NCBI RefSeq assembly: GCF_003012775.1
Contig: NZ_PXYG01000002.1
Span: 558,001-622,000, forward strand
Length of the DNA: 64,000 nucleotides
Direction: 5' to 3'
Origin: Zobellella endophytica
Lineage (GTDB): Bacteria; Pseudomonadota; Gammaproteobacteria; Enterobacterales; Aeromonadaceae
Part shown: piece by piece, positions 7,137 through 18,323 of the stretch
Layout: the number at the start of each line of letters is the position of its first letter
Position numbering within the stretch: position 1 is the first letter of the stretch
The notes under the pieces: model-generated
Told to the model about the DNA's origin: nothing
The model's input: the letters and a program-made list of their open reading frames with translations, nothing else
Databases searched by the model: none
Position numbers and translations under genes: made by a program

Positions 7137-8123
7137 GTGAAACTAGCCTCTCTCAAACAGGGCCGCGACGGCCGGCTTATCGTGGTGTCCCGAGATCTGA
7201 GCCGGGCGGTCGAGGCCGGGGCCATCGCCCCCACCCTGCAAGCCGCGCTCGACAACTGGGCCGAGACCGAGCCAAAACTGCAGGCCCTGTACCGGCAACT
7301 GAACGGGGGCGACTGCGCTGGCAGCTTCCCCTTCGACCAGGCCGCCTGCGCCTCGCCCCTGCCCCGGGCTTACCAGTGGGCCGACGGCAGCGCCTACGTC
7401 AACCACGTCGAGCTGGTGCGCAAGGCCCGCGGCGCCGAGATGCCGGCCAGCTTCTGGACGGATCCGCTGATGTACCAGGGGGTGTCCGACGGCTTTATCG
7501 GCCCGCGCGAGGACATCCGCCTGGCGGACGAGGCCTGGGGCATCGACTTCGAGGGCGAGGTGGCGGTGGTCACCGACGACGTGCCCATGGGCACCCCGGC
7601 GAAGCGGGCCGGCGAGCATATCCGGCTGCTGATGCTGGTCAACGACGTCTCCCTGCGCAACCTGATCCCGGGCGAGCTGGGCAAGGGCTTCGGCTTCTTC
7701 CAGTCCAAGCCCGCCTCCTCCTTCTCGCCGGTGGCGGTGACCCCGGACGAGCTGGGCGACCACTGGCGGGAACACAAGGTACACCGCCGGCTGCGGGTGC
7801 ACCTCAACGGCGAGCTGTTCGGCGAGCCCGACGCCGGCACCGACATGACCTTCGACTTCACCCAACTGGTGGCCCACGTCAGCTTCAACCGGGCGCTCTG
7901 CGCCGGCACCATCATCGGCTCGGGCACCGTCTCCAACGTGGACCGCAGCACCGGCTCCTGCTGCCTGGCGGAGCGGCGCATGCTGGAGATCATCGACCAG
8001 GGCGAGGCCAGCACCCCCTTTATGAAGTTTGGCGACCGGGTGCGCATCGAGATGCTGGACGAGGCCGGCCACTCCATCTTCGGCGCCATCGATCAGAAGG
8101 TGGTGAAACATGAGGCTCTATGA
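7137..8123 (+). CDS. fahA: Fumarylacetoacetate hydrolase family protein
   Basis: A 328-residue FAH-superfamily enzyme predicted to split fumarylacetoacetate to fumarate and acetoacetate, the last step of homogentisate catabolism. An N-terminal FAA-hydrolase-N-like domain (about 1-75) is followed by the catalytic domain, with metal-binding acidic residues in GIDFEGEVAVV (about 135-145) and the GSGTVSN turn near residue 262. The start is GTG at 7137 with AAGGAG 6 nt upstream. The 3' end overlaps maiA by 14 bp, so the two are translationally linked. The 223 bp separating it from hmgA are filled by a heptamer array and a dRS3-like repeat. Confidence 0.92.
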   Translation: MKLASLKQGRDGRLIVVSRDLSRAVEAGAIAPTLQAALDNWAETEPKLQALYRQLNGGDCAGSFPFDQAACASPLPRAYQWADGSAYVNHVELVRKARGAEMPASFWTDPLMYQGVSDGFIGPREDIRLADEAWGIDFEGEVAVVTDDVPMGTPAKRAGEHIRLLMLVNDVSLRNLIPGELGKGFGFFQSKPASSFSPVAVTPDELGDHWREHKVHRRLRVHLNGELFGEPDAGTDMTFDFTQLVAHVSFNRALCAGTIIGSGTVSNVDRSTGSCCLAERRMLEIIDQGEASTPFMKFGDRVRIEMLDEAGHSIFGAIDQKVVKHEAL

Positions 8124-8739
8124 CTACGCCCGCTCTTCCGCCGCCTACCGGGTGCGGATCGCGCTCAACCTGAAGGGGGTGGACTGGGAGGCCGTCCCCG
8201 TCAACCTGCTGGAGGGAGCCCAGCGCGGCGAGGACTACCGCGCCCTCAACCCCACCGGGCTGGTGCCCAGCCTGGACACTGGTGAGGGCCTGCTCGGCCA
8301 GTCCCTGGCCATCATCGAATACCTGGACGAGCGCTTTCCCGAGCCGCCGCTGCTGCCCGCCGGGGTCTTCGCCCGTGCCCGCGCCCGCGCCCTGGCATTG
8401 CAGGTGGCCTGCGACATCCACCCGCTCAACAACCTGCGTGTGCTGCAATACCTGGTCAGGGAGCTGGGCGCGAGCGAAGAGCAGAAGCTGGCCTGGTACC
8501 ACCACTGGCTGCAGCAGGGCCTGGCCGCCCTGGAACGGCAGCTGGCGGGCGGGGCCTCGCCCTTCTGCTGCGGCGAGCACCCGGGCCTGGCGGACCTCGG
8601 CCTGGTGCCCCAGCTCTACAACGCCCGCCGCTTCGGCCTGGATCTCGCCCCCTATCCGCGCCTGATCGCCATCGACGCGACCTGCCAGCGGCTGGAGGCC
8701 TTCGCCGCCGCCCATCCCGACCATCATCAGGAGGTCTAG
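8110..8739 (+). CDS. maiA: Maleylacetoacetate isomerase
   Basis: A 209-residue zeta-class glutathione transferase that isomerises maleylacetoacetate to fumarylacetoacetate with glutathione as cofactor. The N-terminal thioredoxin-fold active-site motif SSAAYRVRIALNLKG (about residues 9-23) corresponds to the SSCSWRVRI signature; the family cysteine is replaced by alanine while the catalytic serine is retained. NPTGLVPSL (cis-proline region) and the helical C-terminal domain follow. It overlaps the hydrolase gene and its stop codon abuts the next start directly. The synonym hmgC is used in pseudomonads. Confidence 0.93.
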   Translation: MRLYDYARSSAAYRVRIALNLKGVDWEAVPVNLLEGAQRGEDYRALNPTGLVPSLDTGEGLLGQSLAIIEYLDERFPEPPLLPAGVFARARARALALQVACDIHPLNNLRVLQYLVRELGASEEQKLAWYHHWLQQGLAALERQLAGGASPFCCGEHPGLADLGLVPQLYNARRFGLDLAPYPRLIAIDATCQRLEAFAAAHPDHHQEV

Positions 8740-10704
<1,965 letters not shown>

Positions 10705-10714
10705 TACACCGCCG

Positions 10715-11164
10715 TTACCAGCGGTGGCCGGGCGGTGCCGACACCACCTGATAGCCCCAGTGATGGGGGCGGAAATAGTTGCCGCCGTGAAAATAGTAGG
10801 GCCCATCCCCCAGGCTCAGGCTGATATAGCCTCCCGGCAGGCCGGAAACGATGGTCCCCAGCGGCAATACCACCGAGATGCGGGTCCCCGGTGCGTAGTG
10901 GCGGCGGGGGCTGGGATAGTAATGGCGCTCCACCACCCGGTCGCGCGAGCGGAAGTAATGGCGCCGTTCGCTGCGAAAATGCCGGCGATCGCCGCGAAAA
11001 TGCCGCTCGTGCTTGTGCTGCCGGAAATCCTTGTGGTGCTTGCCGTGTCGCTCGTAACGGCGATCATCCCGGTCGGCCTGGGCCTCCGGCACCACCAGTC
11101 CAAAACCCAGCACACCCAGCAGCGGCAGCAACAGCGCCCCGCGTCTGAATATCGCATGTTTCAT
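10715..11164 (-). CDS. Secreted His/Arg-rich protein of unknown function
   Basis: A 149-residue exported protein. Residues 1-30 form a clear signal peptide ending PEAQA. Next comes an extremely basic, His- and Arg-rich region (about 31-85, with repeated RHFRGDRRHFR-like units), then a Tyr/Gly-rich domain (GTRISVVLPLGTIVSGLPGGYISLSLGDGPYYFHGGNYF) resembling the small periplasmic DUF6515/RcnB-like outer-surface proteins. The start at 11164 has GAGGAGT upstream. It converges with the acetoacetyl-CoA synthetase gene 10 bp away. The His-rich stretch could bind metal, but no function is established. Confidence 0.65.
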   Translation of the reverse strand: MKHAIFRRGALLLPLLGVLGFGLVVPEAQADRDDRRYERHGKHHKDFRQHKHERHFRGDRRHFRSERRHYFRSRDRVVERHYYPSPRRHYAPGTRISVVLPLGTIVSGLPGGYISLSLGDGPYYFHGGNYFRPHHWGYQVVSAPPGHRW

Positions 11165-11338
11165 TGCTGTCACTCCTCTCATCGCCGATACCGCTGACCG
11201 ATGCGCAGTAGCTAACTTAATCATGAACCGGAACCGGCGGAAATGACAACGCGGGAGGAAAGTAACGCGTCAGCCTGTGACAACAGGTTTCAAAGGAGTA
11301 GGCGTTTGCATAGGCAGGTCGGGCGGAGGCCGGAAAGC

Positions 11339-11551
11339 TTACTGATCGAGGAAACGCCCCTGGGCCATTTCCCGTTCGCGCTGGCACTCGGCCAGGTAGA
11401 TGGCCGCCACCACCGCCGCCTGCTGGTGATGGTCATCCACCGCCTTGGACACCATCAGCTCCAGGGTCTTGTCGTTTTTGGCCATGCGAAACTTGCGCAG
11501 CCAGTACAGCTTGTCGGTCAGTTCCCGCTCAAGGATGTGTTGTTCGCTCAT
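11339..11551 (-). CDS. Small conserved hypothetical protein (70 aa)
   Basis: A 70-residue, mostly helical, soluble protein that starts MSEQHILERELTDKLYWLRK and is rich in charged residues, with no membrane segment or signal. I do not recognise a characterised family. It lies 58 bp downstream of trpS on the same strand but beyond a strong terminator, so it probably has its own promoter or depends on read-through. The codon pattern and GC content resemble its neighbours. Confidence 0.55.
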   Translation of the reverse strand: MSEQHILERELTDKLYWLRKFRMAKNDKTLELMVSKAVDDHHQQAAVVAAIYLAECQREREMAQGRFLDQ

Positions 11552-11583
11552 ATATGGGAGTAGATCCAGTAAAACCATCGAAA

Positions 11584-11603
11584 AAGGAGCCCTCGGGCTC
11601 CTT
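11584..11603 (-). terminator. Rho-independent terminator of trpS operon
   Basis: The hairpin AAGGAGCC-CTCG-GGCTCCTT (8-bp stem, 4-nt loop) is followed on the minus strand by TTTTT-type residues running into 11581. It lies 6 bp past the trpS stop codon, at the end of the aroK-to-trpS cluster. Confidence 0.85.
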
Positions 11604-11609
11604 AATTGT

Positions 11610-12617
<1,008 letters not shown>

Positions 12618-12641
12618 GGTCATCCTTTCTGTGTCAATCTG

Positions 12642-13316
12642 TTAAACCCGTAAAAGCGTCGCCAGCCCGGCAAAGTCGCTCATCACCCAGTCGGGGCCGC
12701 TGTCGGCGATATCCCGGCCGTAGTTGTAGCCGTAGGTCAGCCCCACCACCGCTATCCCCGCCGCCCTGGCCGCCAGCACGTCGTTTTCCGAGTCGCCCAC
12801 CATCAGGGTGCGGGCGGGATCGATGTCCAGTTCCCGGCACACGTGCAGCAGGGGCTCGGGACTCGGCTTTTTCACCGCCAGGCTGTCACCGCCCAGCACC
12901 AGCTCGAACCGGTCTTTCAGGCCGGCGGCCGCCAGGATGGCGGGCACGAAACGGTAGGGCTTGTTGGTGACGATGGCCAGTTTCTTGCCCGCCAGGCGCA
13001 GGGCCGCCAGGGTATCGAGCACGCCGGGATAAAACACCAGCCCCTGGTCGGCCACCCGCTCGTAGGCCGCATCGAAGGCGGCGCGGGCCGCCTGCTGCGC
13101 CCCGGCGTCCGGCTCCTCCCCTAGGGCGGCGGTCAGCGCCCGGCGCACCAGCATGTCGGCGCCGTTGCCCACCCAGTGGCGCACCGCCTGCTCCGCCGCC
13201 GGTTCATGGCCCAGGTGCGCCAGCATCCGGTTCACCGCCAGGGCCAGTTGGGGCACGCTGTCGATCAGGGTGCCGTCCAGATCGAACTGGATCAGCTCGA
13301 TGTCGCGTTCAGCCAT
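12642..13316 (-). CDS. gph: Phosphoglycolate phosphatase
   Basis: A 224-residue HAD-superfamily phosphatase that removes phosphate from 2-phosphoglycolate formed during DNA repair. Motif I is DLDGTLIDS (D12 and D14), motif II/III lie in VTNKPYR and the KKPSPEP lysine, and motif IV is GDSENDV (about 174-180). The length equals the bacterial Gph family. The 5' end overlaps rpe by 8 bp, so translation is coupled. Confidence 0.95.
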   Translation of the reverse strand: MAERDIELIQFDLDGTLIDSVPQLALAVNRMLAHLGHEPAAEQAVRHWVGNGADMLVRRALTAALGEEPDAGAQQAARAAFDAAYERVADQGLVFYPGVLDTLAALRLAGKKLAIVTNKPYRFVPAILAAAGLKDRFELVLGGDSLAVKKPSPEPLLHVCRELDIDPARTLMVGDSENDVLAARAAGIAVVGLTYGYNYGRDIADSGPDWVMSDFAGLATLLRV

Positions 13317-13983
13317 GGGCTTTGGCCAGTTCGCCGCGCATCTGGTCGATCACCGCCTTATAGTCGGGCTGGCTGAAGATGGCGGAGCCGGCCACGAACA
13401 TGTCGGCCCCGGCCTCGGCGATATCACGAATGTTGTCGACCTTGACGCCGCCGTCGATTTCCAGGCGGATATGGCGGCCGCTCTCGTCGATGCGGCGACG
13501 GGCCTGGCGCAGCTTGTCGAGGGTGGCGGAGATAAAGGATTGACCACCGAAGCCGGGGTTGACCGACATCAGCAGGATGACATCGACCTTGTCCATCACG
13601 TAGTCCAGGTGGCTGAGCGGGGTGGAGGGATTGAACACCAGGCCGGCCTGGCAGCCCTGCTCCCTGATCAGGCCCAGGGTGCGGTCGATATGTTCGGACG
13701 CTTCCGGGTGGAAGGTGATGATGGAGGCCCCGGCCTTGGCAAACTCGGGAACCAGGCTGTCCACCGGCTTGACCATCAGATGCACATCGATCGGAGCCTG
13801 AATGCCATAGTCGCGCAGGGCCTTGCACACCATGGGACCTATGGTCAGGTTGGGCACATAGTGATTGTCCATCACGTCGAAGTGCACCACATCGGCTCCG
13901 GCCTCCAGCACCCGGGCCACATCCTCGCCCAGGCGGGCAAAATCGGCGGAGAGAATGGAGGGGGCGATCAGATAGTCTTTCAT
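13309..13983 (-). CDS. rpe: Ribulose-phosphate 3-epimerase
   Basis: A 224-residue TIM-barrel enzyme interconverting ribulose 5-phosphate and xylulose 5-phosphate. Catalytic blocks are visible: [31 protein letters not shown] with the metal-binding His and Asp, [10 protein letters not shown], and EIDGGV with the second catalytic aspartate. The start at 13983 gives the family N terminus [12 protein letters not shown]; the longer frame adds 11 residues with no similarity. It lies in the dam-rpe-gph-trpS order known from enterics and vibrios. Confidence 0.96.
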   Translation of the reverse strand: MKDYLIAPSILSADFARLGEDVARVLEAGADVVHFDVMDNHYVPNLTIGPMVCKALRDYGIQAPIDVHLMVKPVDSLVPEFAKAGASIITFHPEASEHIDRTLGLIREQGCQAGLVFNPSTPLSHLDYVMDKVDVILLMSVNPGFGGQSFISATLDKLRQARRRIDESGRHIRLEIDGGVKVDNIRDIAEAGADMFVAGSAIFSQPDYKAVIDQMRGELAKAHG

Positions 13984-14089
13984 TGGGGGTTCCCTTAAGC
14001 GCAAAAAACGCACCAATTCTACCCCAGCGCCCGGTGATTCTCTAGCAAGCCGTCTATGCTAGGCAGAAGTTGGTCCAACGAGGTGCGTC

Positions 14090-14266
14090 ATGAGCTGGAA
14101 ACATCGGTTGCAGGCGGTGGCGGCGGCCCTGTTCGGGGTCCAGTCGGAGCATCATCGCCAGTTGCAGTTTCAGGGCAGTCCCTGGCCCTATATCGGCCTG
14201 GGGGTGCTGGCCATCGTGCTGTTCGTATTGCTGCTGGTGCTGATCGTGCGCTGGGTGCTCGCCTAG
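14090..14266 (+). CDS. DUF2970 small membrane protein
   Basis: A 58-residue protein with a soluble amphipathic N terminus (MSWKHRLQAVAAALFGVQSE) followed by a QGSPWPYI turn and one strongly hydrophobic transmembrane segment (about residues 35-56). This is the pattern of the DUF2970 family of short inner-membrane proteins with no assigned role. GAGGTG precedes the start. It is read against the surrounding cluster: divergent from rpe and convergent with dam, overlapping the dam stop codon by 4 bp. Confidence 0.8.
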   Translation: MSWKHRLQAVAAALFGVQSEHHRQLQFQGSPWPYIGLGVLAIVLFVLLLVLIVRWVLA

Positions 14267-15126
14267 CCGCCGGCGGCCCGTTCCTGTTCGAGCGCGATCA
14301 CCTCGGCCGGTGCCGGGGCCCGGAACAGCGCCAGCAGCTCATCCACCTTCTTGCGGTTGTGGCCGTGGCGGCTGATGGTGCGCTTGACCGCCACCACGTC
14401 GAGATCCGCGTCCCGGTACAGTTCGCGGGTCAGCGGGATATCGTGATTGCTGATCAGCACCGGCACGCCCAAGGCCGCGGTTTCCCGCGCCAGTCGCGCC
14501 AGTATCGCCTGATCGTCCAGGGTAAAGCCGTTGGCGGCATAGGTGGTGAAGCTGGCGGTGGTGGACAGCGGCGCATAGGGCGGATCGCAGTAGAACACCT
14601 GCTCCGCCCGTGCCTGGGCAAACACCTGGTGGTAGCTCTGGCAGACGAAGGTGGCCTTTTGCGCCTTTTCGGCGAAGAACCACAGCTCCCGCTCGGGAAA
14701 ATAGGGCTTCTTGTAGGCGCCGAAGGGGACGTTGAAGCCCCCCTTCTGGTTGTAGCGGCACAGGCCGTTATAGCCGTGGCGATTCAGATACAGGAACAGC
14801 AGGGCGCGACGGTAACCGTCCCGTTCCTGGTTGAACTCGGTACGAAAGCGGTAGTAGGCGGCCCTGTCGTTGTTGGCGGCGCTAAAGAGGGTCGCGGCAT
14901 CGCGGATAACGCCGTCGGGCCGCGTCTTGAGCAGCTGATACAGATTGATCAGATCGGCATTGATATCGGCCAGCAGGTAGGCGTCGTAATCGGAATTCAG
15001 GAACACCGACCCCGCCCCCACGAAGGGCTCCACCAGCATCCGCCCCTCCGGCAGGCGACGGTTGATGCTTTCCACCAGGCCGTATTTGCCGCCGGCCCAT
15101 TTCAGAAATGCCCGAGTTTTAGTCAT
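14263..15126 (-). CDS. dam: DNA adenine methyltransferase (GATC)
   Basis: A 287-residue class alpha N6-adenine methyltransferase that methylates GATC, serving mismatch repair strand choice (mutS lies in this window) and replication control. The AdoMet motif FLKWAGGK is at 7-14, the second half of the binding site is VEPFVGAGSVF (32-42), and catalytic motif DPPY is at 181-184. The start at 15126 is set by the conserved MTKTRAFLKWAGGKY beginning. The C terminus overlaps the convergent DUF2970 gene. It follows damX by 61 bp. Confidence 0.96.
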   Translation of the reverse strand: MTKTRAFLKWAGGKYGLVESINRRLPEGRMLVEPFVGAGSVFLNSDYDAYLLADINADLINLYQLLKTRPDGVIRDAATLFSAANNDRAAYYRFRTEFNQERDGYRRALLFLYLNRHGYNGLCRYNQKGGFNVPFGAYKKPYFPERELWFFAEKAQKATFVCQSYHQVFAQARAEQVFYCDPPYAPLSTTASFTTYAANGFTLDDQAILARLARETAALGVPVLISNHDIPLTRELYRDADLDVVAVKRTISRHGHNRKKVDELLALFRAPAPAEVIALEQERAAGG

Positions 15127-15187
15127 AGTCGCTGTCTTTGCCGAACCGGTGCAGGGCGCGCATTGTAACCGCAAGCCGAGGTCATGA

Positions 15188-16546
15188 CTATGGTTTGACT
15201 TCTTTTTGCACCTGGCCGAACGGCTTGGGCCAGGGTTTGGCCGCCTGCAGCTCGGACGACAACACCCCGATGGCGCGCCGGGCCTGCTCGGGAGAGTCGA
15301 AATCGCCGAACACCAGCACAAACCAGGGTTGACCGCTGATGGTACGGGGGTAGATCCAGGCCGGGGTCAGGGTATGCCTGGAGGCCAGCCGATACAGCGC
15401 CGCCCGGTCCTTGCCCGCCATCAACTGCAGGGTATAGCGCTGCGCCGGTTTTTGCATCAGCACCGACAGGGGACTCAACCCGGCGGGGGGCTCCGCTTGC
15501 GCCGCCTGGCCGGCCGCGTCCTGGCGGCTGCCCTCCCGCTCGCGTTGCAGCAACCGGCTGACCACCTCGTCTTCGATCACCACCCGCTCCTTGTCGCTGT
15601 CATCGGGGGTTTCCGCCACCCGGGTTGCCACCTGCGGGGCATCGGGCAGGGTCTCGTTGGCCCACTCCTGCACCAGGCCGTGGTCGTCGGGCGAGGGGGC
15701 CGGCTCGTCGGCGGAGGGCGACAGGGTCAGGGGCTCGGCGGGCACCGGCAGCGGCGCCTCCCGGGCGGGGACGGGCGAAGGCCCCGCCTGCTCCGGCCGG
15801 GCTGGCTGCCGGTCTCCCAGCAGGGTCATGATCAGTATGAACAGGCCGAGCAGGATCAGGGCGGTCAGCGCGACCTTGATCCAGCGCTGCTCCAGCAACT
15901 GCTGATAACCGGTTTTTCTCATCTGCGGCTCCTTCATGGCACTGGCATCCCCCGGATACGCCCCGCCGGGGGCGCTGTCCGGAGTATTCTTATACCCCAG
16001 AGCGTGCCATAAATCCTCTTTGTCCGCCTCATCGAGCGGCGGCACTTCCACCTCGAGCACCTTGCCGGTGGACTCGTCGAGCTGCTGTCGCGCCTGCCGG
16101 GCCCAGTCGGGAGAGCCGAGCAGCAGGACGCAGGGACGGAACCGGGGCGGCAGCAGCAGGTAAAGCTGCCACAGCTCCGCCAGCAGGGTATCGGTCAGCC
16201 ATTCGGCATCGTCCACGAGCAGCAACCGCTTGCCCGGGCTCGCCGCCAGCAGGCGCTGCATCGAGTCCGCCAGCGGTTCGTCGGCATCGAAGATCCCCCC
16301 GGGAAACCAGTGGCCGAGCAGGGCATCTCGGAAACGGGCATTGGTGTTGAGCGCCTGAGCATCCAGTATCACCGGCAGTTGCAGCTCGCAGCGGTCGGCC
16401 AGCAGGGCGGCCATATAGGATTTCCCCGCGCCTTGCGGCCCGGTGAGGAAGATAAAATCGGTATCCAGACGGGACAAATGCAGCAGCCGCGCCAGCAGCT
16501 GCTGCTGAGATTTCAGGGGAACAGGGACAGCAACCGCCCCGGTCAC
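15188..16546 (-). CDS. damX: DamX: SPOR-domain cell-division protein with N-terminal P-loop ATPase domain
   Basis: A 452-residue inner-membrane protein. An N-terminal AAA-type domain (Walker A GPQGAGKS at 36-43, Walker [10 protein letters not shown] at 108-116) is cytoplasmic. One transmembrane helix (about 222-244) follows, then a Pro/Glu-rich periplasmic linker and a C-terminal SPOR domain (about 372-446) of the type that binds denuded septal peptidoglycan. The arrangement matches DamX of vibrios and aeromonads. The start codon region overlaps aroB by 4 bp, which indicates coupled translation between aroB and dam. Confidence 0.9.
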   Translation of the reverse strand: MTGAVAVPVPLKSQQQLLARLLHLSRLDTDFIFLTGPQGAGKSYMAALLADRCELQLPVILDAQALNTNARFRDALLGHWFPGGIFDADEPLADSMQRLLAASPGKRLLLVDDAEWLTDTLLAELWQLYLLLPPRFRPCVLLLGSPDWARQARQQLDESTGKVLEVEVPPLDEADKEDLWHALGYKNTPDSAPGGAYPGDASAMKEPQMRKTGYQQLLEQRWIKVALTALILLGLFILIMTLLGDRQPARPEQAGPSPVPAREAPLPVPAEPLTLSPSADEPAPSPDDHGLVQEWANETLPDAPQVATRVAETPDDSDKERVVIEDEVVSRLLQREREGSRQDAAGQAAQAEPPAGLSPLSVLMQKPAQRYTLQLMAGKDRAALYRLASRHTLTPAWIYPRTISGQPWFVLVFGDFDSPEQARRAIGVLSSELQAAKPWPKPFGQVQKEVKP

Positions 16547-17625
16547 TTCATCCGTTCCGGCGTTACCGCCCGGGCCAGTTGCTGTTCGGTGACGTCGTCC
16601 ACCACCTGGGCCCGGCCGATGCCGAGCGGCAGCACCAGACGCAACTTGCCGCCCAGCACCTTCTTGTCGCGCAGCATATGCGGCAGGTAGTGACCAATGC
16701 CCATCTCGGCAGGACCCTGGATCGGCAGATGCGCCTTGATCAGCAGGGCTTCGACCCGGGCCACCTCGTCGGTGCTCATGTCGCCACGCTGCAGGGCGGT
16801 CTCGCAGGCCTGCATGGTGCCCGCCGCCACCGCTTCGCCGTGCAGCCAGTTGCCGTAGCCCATTTCCGCTTCGATGGCATGGCCGAAGGTATGGCCCAGG
16901 TTGAGCAGCGCCCGCACCCCGTGCTCCCGCTCGTCGCTGGCCACCATCTCCGCCTTGATTTCACAGCACCGGCGAATGGCATGGGCCAGGGCATCGGCGT
17001 CCAGCCGCTGCAGACGATGCAGGTTCTGCTCGAGCCAGGAGAAGAAGGCCGCGTCCCAGATGATGCCGTACTTGATCACTTCGGCCATGCCGGCGGCGAA
17101 CTCCCGCTCGGGCAGGGATTGCAGACACAGGGTATCTACCAGCACCAGATCCGGCTGATAGAAGGCACCGATCATGTTCTTGCCCAATGGATGGTTGACC
17201 GCGGTCTTGCCGCCGACGGAAGAGTCCACCTGGGCCAGCAGCGTGGTGGGCACCTGGATGAAGGGCACCCCGCGCTGGTAGCAGGCGGCGGCAAAGCCGG
17301 TGAGATCGCCGATCACCCCGCCGCCGAGGGCGATCAGGGTGGTATCCCGGCCGTGGTTGCCGGCCAGCAGCGTACTCATGACCTGGTTGAAGGTGTCCAG
17401 GGTCTTGAACTGCTCGCCGTCGGGCAGCACCAGGGTGTCGACCTGCAGGGGAGAGAGCGAGGTGACCAGGCCGTCCAGGTAGAGCGGCGCGACCACCTCG
17501 TTGGTGACCACCAGTACTCTTTTGCCCTTGACGGCGTCGCGCAGCAGCGAGGCCTCACCCAGCGCACCTTCGGCGATGATAATGGGGTAGCTGCGCTCCC
17601 CCAGGTTGACGGTTAACCTTTCCAT
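16543..17625 (-). CDS. aroB: 3-dehydroquinate synthase
   Basis: A 360-residue NAD- and metal-dependent enzyme forming 3-dehydroquinate from DAHP in the shikimate pathway. Family blocks seen are [62 protein letters not shown] (read in pieces: [24 protein letters not shown]) and the metal-binding [11 protein letters not shown]. The length agrees with E. coli AroB (362). It is 14 bp after aroK, overlapping damX. Confidence 0.97.
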   Translation of the reverse strand: MERLTVNLGERSYPIIIAEGALGEASLLRDAVKGKRVLVVTNEVVAPLYLDGLVTSLSPLQVDTLVLPDGEQFKTLDTFNQVMSTLLAGNHGRDTTLIALGGGVIGDLTGFAAACYQRGVPFIQVPTTLLAQVDSSVGGKTAVNHPLGKNMIGAFYQPDLVLVDTLCLQSLPEREFAAGMAEVIKYGIIWDAAFFSWLEQNLHRLQRLDADALAHAIRRCCEIKAEMVASDEREHGVRALLNLGHTFGHAIEAEMGYGNWLHGEAVAAGTMQACETALQRGDMSTDEVARVEALLIKAHLPIQGPAEMGIGHYLPHMLRDKKVLGGKLRLVLPLGIGRAQVVDDVTEQQLARAVTPERMK

Positions 17626-17639
17626 GGATCTCCTGCCTG

Positions 17640-18158
17640 TTACAGGCCGATCAGTTCGACTATCTGGTTGGCGACCAGTTTGGCACTCTGTTCGTCGGTG
17701 CGCACCACATAGTCGGCAATTTCCAGATACAGCTCGTTGCGCTCCGTCGCCAGCCGCGCCAGCACGTCCTCGGGGGCTTCTTCGGTCTGCAGCAGGGGAC
17801 GACGCTTGTCCTTCTGCACTCGGGCCAGCTGTTTCTCCACCGTGGTTTCCAGGTAGACGACGATGCCCCGGGCCGACAGCCGGTTGCGACTTTCCTTGCT
17901 CTTGACCGAGCCACCGCCGGTCGCCAGGACGATGCCCTGCAGCTCGCTCAGGTCATTGATCACCTTTTCTTCGCGTTGGCGGAAGCCTTCTTCGCCTTCT
18001 ACATCAAACACCCAGCTGATATCGGCACCGGTTCGACGCTCAATCTCATGATCGGAGTCATAAAACTCCATATGCAGTTGCTGCGCCAGGTATTTACCAA
18101 TGGTGCTCTTGCCCGCACCCATAGGCCCTACAAGGAAGATATTGCGTTTCTCAGCCAT
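17640..18158 (-). CDS. aroK: Shikimate kinase I
   Basis: A 172-residue P-loop kinase phosphorylating shikimate. Walker A is GPMGAGKST (about residues 9-17), the shikimate-binding DSD at about 32-34 and [10 protein letters not shown] follow, with [12 protein letters not shown], then the LID region RDKRRPLL-type segment (here QKDKRRPLL). The start at 18158 gives the universal [18 protein letters not shown] beginning. It is the first gene of the aroK-aroB-damX-dam string, following pilQ by 165 bp. Confidence 0.97.
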   Translation of the reverse strand: MAEKRNIFLVGPMGAGKSTIGKYLAQQLHMEFYDSDHEIERRTGADISWVFDVEGEEGFRQREEKVINDLSELQGIVLATGGGSVKSKESRNRLSARGIVVYLETTVEKQLARVQKDKRRPLLQTEEAPEDVLARLATERNELYLEIADYVVRTDEQSAKLVANQIVELIGL

Positions 18159-18284
18159 GTTACACGAAATTCTCACAAACAAATGCGCCCCACGAACACC
18201 GCAGGGTCGACGATGAACCTAACCTTTACTTTCTGAAATTGGACGCCGGATTATCGCAACTGTGCTGGTCGCTGGCAAGGGCAA

Positions 18285-18317
18285 CGCCGCTTCCCGGCCA
18301 GAAACCGGGGAACGGCG
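18285..18317 (-). terminator. Possible terminator after pilQ
   Basis: CGCCGCTTCCCGG (18285-18297) and CCGGGGAACGGCG (18305-18317) form a GC-rich stem with small bulges around a 7-nt loop, 7 bp past the pilQ stop codon. The following minus-strand bases (TTGCCCTT) are only mildly T-rich, so strength is uncertain and some read-through into aroK is likely. Confidence 0.35.
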
Positions 18318-18323
18318 CGGTAT

